Assembly (NCBI RefSeq): GCF_026240945.1
Contig: NZ_JAPFPY010000043.1
Span: forward strand, 1 to 33,612
Reading direction: 5' to 3'
Length of the DNA: 33,612 nucleotides
Origin: Mycolicibacterium sp. J2
GTDB taxonomy: Bacteria > Actinomycetota > Actinomycetes > Mycobacteriales > Mycobacteriaceae
Positions 7,165 through 13,639 of the stretch are shown piece after piece (within the stretch, counting starts at the first letter, position 1; each line of letters starts with the position of its first letter). Below the pieces are notes generated by a model. That model had not been told where the DNA came from. It saw nothing but the letters and a program-made list of their open reading frames with translations, and did not search any database. The translations under genes were made by a program, and so were the position numbers.

Positions 7165-7302
7165 CTCGGCGGCCGCACAGGTTTCCTGCCACGCACCGAA
7201 TCCGCCTAGCACGTCACTGACGTCGGTCGCGCCGTACCGACGCTCACCGATGAGGTACGACGCGTGGGGCAGGCAGTCGAGGTAGTACTGAATAAAACTC
7301 AC
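7150..7302 (-). pseudogene. Internally deleted remnant of an MBL-fold/rhodanese gene (50 codons)
   Basis: GTG 7302 opens a 50-codon frame ending at TGA 7150. Its first part, SFIQYYLDCLPHASYLIGE, is the well-known N-terminus of MBL-fold/rhodanese fusion proteins, which normally continues into VVDP-x-RD. Its second part, TDVSDVLGGFGAWQETC, is the typical last helix of a rhodanese domain. The two are joined in frame after about residue 20, so the roughly 400 middle codons with the metal ligands and the catalytic cysteine are gone. It lies 24 nt downstream of the rhodanese-DUF2892 gene on the same strand, where an intact copy would have shared the CstR operator. A short expressed peptide cannot be excluded, but no function is expected. 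Assignment rests on remembered family consensus. Confidence 0.6.
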
Positions 7303-7326
7303 GGACAGGACCTTTCGTGTGCGGTG

Positions 7327-7908
7327 CTAGCGGCGCGACGACAGCTGGGCGACGATCGTCTGCGCGTCGCAGGACGCGCCGCGGTTGTAGGGCAGCTTGG
7401 CCAGCATCATGCCCATCGCGCAGGTGTTGGACACCGCGGCGAAGGTCAGACCGTCGCCGATGCCCGCGGCGATCCACTTCAGCCTCGGGGCGGCCACGCT
7501 GGCCAGAACGCTGCTCAACACGATGGAGCCGGCGACCAGGCGGACCTGGCGTTCCAACTCCCACCGCTCCCGACCGCGGTTGACCGCGAGGCCGCGGCTC
7601 TCCCACGCCGTCATCCCGCCGTCGAGGATGTGCAGATTCGGCAGACCCACCCCGCGCAGGGCCTCCTCGGCCTGCGCGGCGCGTTGGCCCGACCGGCACA
7701 CCAGCACCACGTCCTCGTCGAGATGGCGCGCGATGTCGTCGCGGTGCTCGCGCAAGAGGTCCAGCGGCACGTTGTAGGAACCGCCGATGTGAACGGTCTC
7801 GAACTCGCCCGGCGTGCGGACGTCCAGCACGCGTGGCGGCGCACTCGAGGTCAGCATCGCGTCGAGTTCCGACGCGTCGATCACGGCTGCGGAATTCGAA
7901 GTCGGCAT
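7327..7908 (-). CDS. Rhodanese-like sulfurtransferase with DUF2892 membrane hairpin (YgaP type)
   Basis: A 193-aa protein. A cytosolic rhodanese domain (about 8-105) has the active-site loop CRSGQR with Cys71 and the CH2A-like PRVLDVRTPGEFE. A DUF2892 segment (about 120-180) has two membrane helices and ends ANTCAMG-like and KLPYNRG. This is the architecture of E. coli YgaP, a membrane-anchored sulfane-sulfur carrier that moves sulfur from persulfide to acceptors. ATG 7908 is chosen because AAGGAG (7918-7923) stands 9 nt upstream; the longer frame lacks a site and runs through the operator. A CstR-type operator (7948-7963) lies 40 nt upstream, and the GntR-type palindrome (8000-8011) is further out. 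An MBL remnant follows at 7150-7302. Confidence 0.9.
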   Translation of the reverse strand: MPTSNSAAVIDASELDAMLTSSAPPRVLDVRTPGEFETVHIGGSYNVPLDLLREHRDDIARHLDEDVVLVCRSGQRAAQAEEALRGVGLPNLHILDGGMTAWESRGLAVNRGRERWELERQVRLVAGSIVLSSVLASVAAPRLKWIAAGIGDGLTFAAVSNTCAMGMMLAKLPYNRGASCDAQTIVAQLSSRR

Positions 7909-7947
7909 CGGAAACAGCTCCTTCACGAGGTTGGTGCACGGGTGGAG

Positions 7948-7963
7948 ATACCCGCAGGGGTAT
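7948..7963. promoter_or_regulatory. CsoR/CstR-type operator upstream of rhodanese-DUF2892
   Basis: ATACCCGCAGGGGTAT has perfect 6-bp arms (ATACCC/GGGTAT) around GCAG. It is the same length and type as the site at 2610-2625 in front of cstR, 5.3 kb away. It sits 40 to 55 nt upstream of the rhodanese-DUF2892 start, where it would cover the promoter. It therefore marks that gene as part of the CstR regulon. Confidence 0.75.
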
Positions 7964-7983
7964 GACGGACACCGTAGCACGGG

Positions 7984-8012
7984 TTGCCCGATCATCCGGA
8001 TGTACGTACATT
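7984..8012 (+). promoter_or_regulatory. Promoter of the rhodanese-sulfite oxidase operon overlapped by a GntR-type palindrome
   Basis: A plausible -35 TTGCCC (7984-7989) and -10 TACATT (8007-8012) are separated by 17 nt and face the rhodanese gene at 8086. The palindrome ATGTACGTACAT (8000-8011), identical in core to the one at 6280-6291, covers the -10. A bound GntR protein would occlude RNA polymerase. Promoter elements are inferred by eye; the palindrome is seen directly. Confidence 0.6.
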
Positions 8013-8085
8013 TACTGCCACGGTCGGCGGGCGTGCTGCACAGTGCGCGACCGCGGGTACGACTCGGTCGTCGAGAGGAAGAGCC

Positions 8086-8424
8086 ATGTCCAGCGAAGCA
8101 CCTAACGTCGACATCGCCCGCGCGATCACCATGCTCACCCGCGACGACGTGCGATTACTCGACGTACGAGAAGACGACGAATGGGCGGCGGGGCACGCCG
8201 CCGACGCCGAGCACGTCCGGTTGGGCGACCTCGATGCGAGCGCGTTCACCGGGCCCGGCACCATCGTCGTGACGTGCCGGTCGGGCAACCGGTCCCGCAA
8301 GGCCGCCACCGCACTCGTCGGCGCCGGCATCGACGCGGTCAACCTCGACGGCGGTATGAAGGCCTGGGTCGAGGCCGGTCATCCCCTGATCCGCGACGAC
8401 GGGACCCCCGGCACGGTGGCCTGA
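8086..8424 (+). CDS. Single-domain rhodanese-like sulfurtransferase
   Basis: A 112-aa cytosolic rhodanese module, the usual size of single-domain members. It shows DVRLLDVREDDEW (CH2A region, about 21-33) and the catalytic loop CRSGNRS with Cys64, then VNLDGGMKAW (about 83-93). It transfers sulfane sulfur between persulfides and acceptors such as sulfite, cyanide or thiols. ATG 8086 follows the purine-rich GAGAGGAAGAG. The TauE gene begins one base after the stop, and the sulfite oxidase and thiol-redox genes follow on the same strand, so the operon joins sulfur transfer with sulfite removal. The promoter at 7984-8012 carries the GntR-type palindrome. Confidence 0.88.
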   Translation: MSSEAPNVDIARAITMLTRDDVRLLDVREDDEWAAGHAADAEHVRLGDLDASAFTGPGTIVVTCRSGNRSRKAATALVGAGIDAVNLDGGMKAWVEAGHPLIRDDGTPGTVA

Positions 8425-8425
8425 C

Positions 8426-9262
8426 ATGGCGTCGCTGCTCATCGCACTGGCCGCCGGAGCCGTCATCGGACTGTGTCTCGGCGCACTCGGGGGCGGCGGA
8501 TCCATCCTGACGGTCCCGGTGCTGGTGTCGCTGCTGCACATGGACCCTCACGCCGCGACCTGCGCGGCGTTGATCATCGTGGGACTGAGCGCCATGACCG
8601 CGACCATCGGTCACGCCCGCGCCGGCCACGTCAACTGGAAGGCCGCCGCGATCTTCGGCGTCGTCGCCTCGGTGACGGCGTTCGGCGGCTCGATCGCCAA
8701 CCGCGCCGCCGACCCGGACGTACTCATGCTGGCCCTGTCGGTGGTGATGCTGCTGGCGGCCGGCGCCATGCTCTACCGGACCCGGCGCTCCGCCCCGGAA
8801 CCGGATGCCGCCGAACCGCCTGACAATCAACAGGTTTCGGGCGCCACCACCACGCTCACCCGCACCGGCACCCGGACCCACATCGCCCTGCGGATCGCGC
8901 GGGTGCTCGCCGTGGCGCTGATCGTCGGTTTCCTCACCGGATTCCTCGGCGTGGGAGGCGGATTCCTCATCGTGCCGGCACTCGTTCTTGCTCTCGGCTT
9001 CTCAATGCCCGTCGCCGTCGGCACCTCGCTGGTCATCATCGTCATCACCACGGCGGGCGCCTTCGCGGAGCGCATCGGATCCACCACCGTCGACTGGCAC
9101 GTGGTGCTGCCGTTCACCGCGGCCGCGATCGCCGCGTCGTTCTTCGGCACTCGCATCAGCGAACGCATCTCGCCGACTGCTCTGACAAGAAGTTTCGCGA
9201 TCGCGTTGATTGCGGTCGCCGCGTTCGTCGCCGCCGACACCGTGTTCGCGCTACCGATGTAG
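8426..9262 (+). CDS. TauE/SafE family sulfite-exporter-type permease (second copy)
   Basis: A 278-aa polytopic protein with the two-repeat TauE/SafE design: GGGGSILTVPVLV near residues 20-32 and GVGGGFLIVPALV near 172-185, followed by PVAVGTSLVII. It is about 22 residues longer than the paralogue at 1035-1805, mostly from a hydrophilic loop around residues 120-150 rich in Pro, Glu and Thr. Probable substrate is sulfite or a related sulfur anion, since the next gene encodes sulfite oxidase. ATG 8426 is one base after the rhodanese stop, implying translational coupling. Having an exporter and an oxidase for the same anion suggests overflow protection when sulfite outpaces oxidation. Confidence 0.87.
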   Translation: MASLLIALAAGAVIGLCLGALGGGGSILTVPVLVSLLHMDPHAATCAALIIVGLSAMTATIGHARAGHVNWKAAAIFGVVASVTAFGGSIANRAADPDVLMLALSVVMLLAAGAMLYRTRRSAPEPDAAEPPDNQQVSGATTTLTRTGTRTHIALRIARVLAVALIVGFLTGFLGVGGGFLIVPALVLALGFSMPVAVGTSLVIIVITTAGAFAERIGSTTVDWHVVLPFTAAAIAASFFGTRISERISPTALTRSFAIALIAVAAFVAADTVFALPM

Positions 9263-9312
9263 ACGCGGCGGGTACACCCGAGCGACCGCCGAATCCGATC
9301 GGAAGGACATCC

Positions 9313-10398
9313 ATGTGGGAGAAGCGCTCCGACATGATCGTGCACGAACAGGACCCGTTCAACGCAGAACCCACCCCACAGGTGCTGGCTGAGAACGACA
9401 TCACTCCAGTCGACGCCTTCTACAGCCGCAACCACGGCCCCATACCCGCCATCTCCGCAGACGACTGGCGCCTCGACGTCAGCGGTCGCGTCGAGCGGCC
9501 GCATGTGTTCACCCTGGACGAGATCCGACAGCGATTCACCACCCACGCCGTCACCGCGACACTGCAGTGTGCGGGAAACCGCCGCGCCGGACTGATCGAC
9601 GTCCACCCCATCCCCGGCGAGGACCCCTGGGGATCCGGGGCGGTGTCGACAGCCGAGTGGCGCGGCGCGCGCCTGGCCGACATCCTCGACGCCGTCGGAG
9701 CCGAGGACGGTCCGGACCTGCACGTCGCGTTCGACGGCCCCGACGTGTCCGCACTGGCGACCCCGCCGCAGGCCTACGGCAGCTCCATCGACATCGCCAA
9801 AGCCCGCAGCAGCGAGGTACTGCTCGCCTGGGGGATGAACTGTCAGCCGCTGCCTCGCATCCACGGCGGACCCGTCCGCGTCGTGGTCCCCGGCTACATC
9901 GGCGCCCGCAGCGTCAAATGGGTTAGCGCGATCACCGTCATCGACGCGCCCTCGGACAACTACTTCCAGGCCAGCGCCTACCGCATCCTCGCCCCCGACG
10001 CGGACCCGCACACCGCCGCGCCCGGCGAGGGGATCTCGCTGTCGACGCTGCCGTTGAACTGCGACGTCCTCACCCACTCCGACGGCGATCAGGTGACGGC
10101 CGGACCACTCATCATCGGCGGCTACGCCCAACCCGCTAGCGGCCGTCGCGTCGACCGCGTCGACGTCTCCACCGACGGCGGCACCACCTGGACCCAGGCC
10201 GAGCTTGACCTGCCCTATGGCGCGTGGGCCTGGTGCCGCTGGACCCACACCCTCTGCGCCCAACCGGGGTCGCTGACCCTCGTGGTCCGGGCATTCGACG
10301 ACACCGCGACGACGCAGCCGGAAACCGCTGCCGCAGTGTGGAATCCGAAGGGCTACGCCAACAACTCCTGGCCGCGGATCACGCTCCACATCAACTGA
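9313..10398 (+). CDS. Molybdopterin-dependent sulfite oxidase
   Basis: A 361-aa sulfite oxidase-family molybdoenzyme that oxidises sulfite to sulfate. The family phrase FYSRNHGPIP lies at about 36-45, the molybdenum-ligand Cys86 in LQCAGNRR, a pterin-binding PGYIGARSVKWV near 197-208, and the C-terminal dimerisation (Mo-co dimer) domain from about 225 ends NPKGYANNSWPRI. No heme-binding domain is present and there is no Tat or Sec signal, so it should be cytosolic and must hand electrons to an unknown acceptor, unlike exported SorA/SorT enzymes. GGAAGGA stands upstream of ATG 9313. It lies 50 nt after the TauE gene and 33 nt before the DsbA-like gene. Nitrate or other substrates are less likely given the context. 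Confidence 0.9.
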   Translation: MWEKRSDMIVHEQDPFNAEPTPQVLAENDITPVDAFYSRNHGPIPAISADDWRLDVSGRVERPHVFTLDEIRQRFTTHAVTATLQCAGNRRAGLIDVHPIPGEDPWGSGAVSTAEWRGARLADILDAVGAEDGPDLHVAFDGPDVSALATPPQAYGSSIDIAKARSSEVLLAWGMNCQPLPRIHGGPVRVVVPGYIGARSVKWVSAITVIDAPSDNYFQASAYRILAPDADPHTAAPGEGISLSTLPLNCDVLTHSDGDQVTAGPLIIGGYAQPASGRRVDRVDVSTDGGTTWTQAELDLPYGAWAWCRWTHTLCAQPGSLTLVVRAFDDTATTQPETAAAVWNPKGYANNSWPRITLHIN

Positions 10399-10431
10399 AT
10401 CCGACACGCCGACGGAAGGACGACCAGCCAT

Positions 10432-11205
10432 ATGCCAGTATTCGCTCCCACCAATAGGGCTCGACGACGGGACCTCATCCTGCTCGGCGTCGCCGTGGTC
10501 GTCGCCGTGATCCTGGCCACCGTCCTCGTGATCCGGCACGTCGGCGCCGACGACGCGGTGACGCCGCCACCCTCGGACGTCGGCTCCGCGGCGACACCAC
10601 CACCGCCGGTCGCCACTGCTCCTCAACATTCACTTGGCCCGCTCGGCGACCTGGCCCGGCGGCAACCCGACGACCCGCTGGCCCAGGGCTCGGTGACCGC
10701 GCCGATCGTGCTGATCGAATTCGCCGACATGCGCTGCCCGTTCTGCGCCCAGTTCTCCCGTCAGACCGAACCCGTCCTCGTCGAGCGGTACGTCGACGCG
10801 GGACTTCTCCGCATCGAATGGCGCGACATGGCCATCTTCGGGCCCCAGTCCACCGACGCCGCCCGCGCGGCCCGCGCAGCCGCCGCGCAGGGCCGGTTCT
10901 GGCCCTTCATCCAAACCGTCTACGCCGCCGCCCCACCCAAGGGACACCCCGACCTCACCGCGGCCGCGCTGCACGACTTCGCCCGACAGGCCGGCGTGCC
11001 CAACCTGAACCGATTCGACGCCGACGCCGCATCCACTCGGTACGACGCCGCCATCCACGCCGACCTCATGCAGGCACGAAGCCTCGGAATCCCGTCCACC
11101 CCGGCGTTTTCCATCAACGGACACCCCGTACTGGGCGCGCAACCCACCGACACCTTCACCAACCTCATCGACGACCTCGCCGCCGGAAAGAACGTCACCC
11201 CGTGA
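10432..11205 (+). CDS. Membrane-anchored DsbA-like thioredoxin-fold protein
   Basis: A 257-aa protein with one N-terminal membrane helix (about 14-35) after an Arg-rich segment, a Pro-rich linker (about 44-65), then a DsbA/DSBA-like thioredoxin domain. The active site is CPFC (C102, C105) and the cis-proline loop is GIPSTPAFSING near 219-230. It would lie outside the membrane and oxidise, isomerise or reduce protein or small thiols. It overlaps ccdA by 4 nt (GTGA), which suggests CcdA supplies it with electrons and so a reductive rather than oxidative role. In this island the target could be persulfidated or sulfite-modified thiols; that part is inference. Confidence 0.88.
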   Translation: MPVFAPTNRARRRDLILLGVAVVVAVILATVLVIRHVGADDAVTPPPSDVGSAATPPPPVATAPQHSLGPLGDLARRQPDDPLAQGSVTAPIVLIEFADMRCPFCAQFSRQTEPVLVERYVDAGLLRIEWRDMAIFGPQSTDAARAARAAAAQGRFWPFIQTVYAAAPPKGHPDLTAAALHDFARQAGVPNLNRFDADAASTRYDAAIHADLMQARSLGIPSTPAFSINGHPVLGAQPTDTFTNLIDDLAAGKNVTP

Positions 11206-12086
11206 CTCAGATCGGCATCCTCGGTGCCTTCCTCGGCGGAGTACTGGCACTGCTGAGCCCGTGCTCGGCGCTGCTGTTGCCGTCGTTCTTCGCCTACGCG
11301 TTCACGGACTGGAGGACCACCGCGGCCCGCACCGTGGTGTTCCTCCTCGGCCTGGCCGCCGTGTTGGTGCCACTGGGTGCAGGCGTCGGTGCCGTCGGCG
11401 CCGCCATCACCGCCTACCGTGCGCAAACCACGGCGGCGGCCGCCGTCGTCATCATGGTCTTCGGCATCGCGATGATCGTCGGCAAGGGCTTCACCATCCG
11501 GCCGGCAGAACGCGCGGCCGGCTCATTGCGCATCGACACCCCTCTGTCGGTGTTCGCGCTCGGCGCCGTCTATGGACTAGCCGGTTTCTGTTCGGGGCCG
11601 CTCCTCGGCGCAGTCCTCACCGTCGCCGTCACTGGAGCGGATCCGCTCTACGGCGCACTCCTCATGGCCGTCTACGCAGTCGGTATGACGACGCCGCTCG
11701 CACTGCTCGCGCTGATGTGGGACCGACTGCACCTGGGTGAGAAGTCATGGCTGCGCGGACGACCGGTGCGGATCGGCCCCCTGCACACCCACACCACCTC
11801 GCTCATCTCCGGCGTCCTGTTCATCGGCATCGGCGTGCTGTTCCTCGCCACCGCCGGCACGGCGAACCTCGGCGGCATCCTCAGCGCCGAAGCCCAAGTC
11901 GCGCTTCAGGGCTGGCTTGGCCGAGTCGCCGCCGAGACCGGCACTCTGCTGGCTCTCGGGCTCGTCACCGCCCTCGTCACCATAGCCGTTCTTATCGCAC
12001 GGATACGCCGGAAGCCTCGCGAGCCACCGGTAGAGGAACACCCACCCTGCACCAACAAAGTCAACGTCCATGGAAAGGGGTACTGA
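11202..12086 (+). CDS. ccdA: CcdA/DsbD-type thiol-disulfide electron carrier membrane protein
   Basis: A 294-aa protein with about six to seven membrane helices of the CcdA/DsbD-beta family, which carries electrons from cytosolic thioredoxin to extracytoplasmic thiol proteins. The paired cysteine motifs are visible: LSPCSALLLPSF (Cys at about 20) and AGFCSGPLLGAVL (Cys at about 131). The C-terminus ends in a short Arg-rich cytosolic tail. The start GTG 11202 overlaps the DsbA-like stop codon. Cytochrome c maturation partners (CcsA, CcsB/ResB) are absent nearby, so a dedicated role with the preceding thioredoxin is more likely than heme delivery. The symbol is family-level only. Confidence 0.82.
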   Translation: MTQIGILGAFLGGVLALLSPCSALLLPSFFAYAFTDWRTTAARTVVFLLGLAAVLVPLGAGVGAVGAAITAYRAQTTAAAAVVIMVFGIAMIVGKGFTIRPAERAAGSLRIDTPLSVFALGAVYGLAGFCSGPLLGAVLTVAVTGADPLYGALLMAVYAVGMTTPLALLALMWDRLHLGEKSWLRGRPVRIGPLHTHTTSLISGVLFIGIGVLFLATAGTANLGGILSAEAQVALQGWLGRVAAETGTLLALGLVTALVTIAVLIARIRRKPREPPVEEHPPCTNKVNVHGKGY

Positions 12087-12092
12087 ATCATC

Positions 12093-12404
12093 ATGGGAGA
12101 TAGAGCCGACGACCCAGTCGACCACGCACGCACTACTCGCAAGCACGCCGGGCAGAACTGGAAAAACACCCGAGCTATGCCGGCGCTCATCGCCGTCGGC
12201 GCCGCCAGTGCCTTCATCTTCGCGGCCCTCTACGCGTTTGCCACGGGCTATCCCACTATTGGCATCGTCTGCGCCGTAATCGCGGCCGCGCTGCTAACCG
12301 GAGGGCTTGGGTGGCTCAGCCGCGAACGTCGGCGAGTTCGACACATCGAAGCCGAGTATCTAAGACAACACCCAGAAGCAGACGCTCAACCCCCCGCGAG
12401 CTGA
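12093..12404 (+). CDS. Small two-helix membrane protein, unknown function
   Basis: A 103-aa protein I do not recognise. It has a charged N-terminus (about 1-28), two predicted membrane helices (about 31-51 and 56-75) and a basic, then acidic C-terminal tail. ATG 12093 lies 6 nt after the ccdA stop, with GAAAGGGG at 12073-12080. It is the last gene of the rhodanese-sulfite oxidase-DsbA-CcdA operon and ends 9 nt before the convergent HNH gene, with no clear terminator hairpin between them. Position suggests an accessory subunit for the CcdA/DsbA pair, but nothing in the sequence shows it. Confidence 0.65.
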   Translation: MGDRADDPVDHARTTRKHAGQNWKNTRAMPALIAVGAASAFIFAALYAFATGYPTIGIVCAVIAAALLTGGLGWLSRERRRVRHIEAEYLRQHPEADAQPPAS

Positions 12405-12413
12405 CGGAGGTCT

Positions 12414-13118
12414 CTAGCCGACCGGACACGTGTGGGCAGCTTGCTGCAGTGGTTGAACAGATGGGGCATCGACCGGCAGCCCGTATCCCCGCATGACCGC
12501 GATGAACTGCATCGCGTACTGACAGTGGAAGGCCTCATTGGGTGGCATCCACACCGCTGGCTCCTTATCGCCCTTGTCCTGGTTCGCTTGTCCCTGCACC
12601 GCAACAAGATTCGCCGGATCGTTGGCAAAGCGCACGCGCAAGGCGTCGGTCCAAAACCGCGCGCCTTGGTCCCAGGCGTAGGCGAGGGGCACGATGTGCT
12701 CGATCTGGACGGCGGCCCCCGTCTGGTTGCCGCGACTAAACGCGATAGTGAGGCTCGTATAGGGGTCATGCAAGACGCCCGTTGCGACCGCCGTCGGGCA
12801 CCGGCTGATCGCAACATACGTCTTCTCCAGCAGGTCGCGGTCCAGAATGTCGTTACGGGTGTCGCACCCGTTGTGACCGCCAGCCGCATCGTTGTCGTCG
12901 GTCCACGACTCACCGAACGCGGCGCGCCGGTAATCATGACTCCGAACTCGCAGTGGGACCACCGCTACGCCCGCAAGCACGTCCTCACCCGGAGCCACCG
13001 TCGGGACATCCGCGATGAACTGGGCCGACTGCTCAGCCGCCGAGACCACCGTCTGATACGCCACCAAGACCGCGCACGCCGCGAAAAGCGCCAGCCATAT
13101 CGTCCGCGCGCGAGTCAT
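12414..13118 (-). CDS. Exported DUF1524/HNH endonuclease-family protein, full-length copy
   Basis: A 234-aa protein with an N-terminal signal or anchor helix (about 7-27) followed by a DUF1524 (GmrSD C-terminal-like) HNH domain. Motifs include HDYRRAAFGESW, GGHNGCDTRNDILDRDL (about 80-97), the catalytic EHIVPLAYAWDQG (about 139-151) and NDPANLVAVQGQANQDKGD (about 165-184). Such proteins are secreted nucleases in actinobacteria. ATG 13118 overlaps the stop of the upstream copy (TGATG). It is about 80% identical to the N-terminal part of that copy, so it is a paralogue or an incoming orthologue. The full-length copy retains all catalytic motifs and probably performs the function for both. Confidence 0.82.
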   Translation of the reverse strand: MTRARTIWLALFAACAVLVAYQTVVSAAEQSAQFIADVPTVAPGEDVLAGVAVVPLRVRSHDYRRAAFGESWTDDNDAAGGHNGCDTRNDILDRDLLEKTYVAISRCPTAVATGVLHDPYTSLTIAFSRGNQTGAAVQIEHIVPLAYAWDQGARFWTDALRVRFANDPANLVAVQGQANQDKGDKEPAVWMPPNEAFHCQYAMQFIAVMRGYGLPVDAPSVQPLQQAAHTCPVG

Positions 13119-13639
13119 CAGATCGCCCCTCGTCCGCGACACGCCGCATCGCGCGTAGACGACATGCCGTCGACGCGCTGAACAGTACAAACGTCGCCAA
13201 GTCCCGTGACAGTTACGGATACGCCGTCGTCGATCTGCACCGCCGCGCCGATCTGGTTCCCGCGGACGAACGCGACGGTGGCATCGGTGTACGGGTCGTG
13301 CAGCACCCCGGTGGCCACCGCCGTCGGGCAGCGGGTGATCGCGACGTAGGTCTTGTCGACCAGATCGCGATCGAGGATGTCATTGCGGGTGTCGCACCCG
13401 TTGTGGCCGCCGGGGGCGCCGTTGTCGTCATCCCAGGCGTCACCGAAGGCGGCCCGCCGATAGTCGTGCCCGCGCACCCTGACCGGGATTTCCGGGACCC
13501 CGGCCAGCACGTCGACACCCGGAGCCACCGTGGGGATGTCGGCGCGCGCGAGGCGCTCACCGTCGGGCTGGGTGAGCACCTGCACGGCGACGACGACCGC
13601 CAGCACCACCCCCGCGGCCAGCGGCCCCCACCGCTTCAC
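13118..13639 (-). pseudogene. DUF1524/HNH gene copy lacking its catalytic 3' half
   Basis: GTG 13639 overlaps the recG stop (GTGA), the arrangement expected for the core gene that follows recG in mycobacteria. The protein matches its neighbour from ADIPTVAPG through GNQIGAAVQID (about 104 aligned residues, 83 identical by my count). It then diverges at base about 13229 into 36 unrelated residues ending CRGRGAI. The HNH catalytic His of EHIVPL and everything after it are lost. The frame is open and the stop overlaps the next ATG, so it may still be translated as an inactive exported fragment. The breakpoint is the likely seam between accessory block and core chromosome. Confidence 0.75.

Noticed and set aside
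8827..10629. A 600-codon open frame on the minus strand opposite the sulfite oxidase
   Set aside because: It mirrors well-supported plus-strand genes (TauE, sulfite oxidase, DsbA). High GC in third positions keeps the opposite strand open; its translation is low-complexity with no domain.
13151..13178. Inverted repeat GCGCGTAGAC...GTCGACGCGC near the HNH seam as an attachment site
   Set aside because: Arms are imperfect, lie in coding sequence, and no direct repeat partner or integrase was found in the window.
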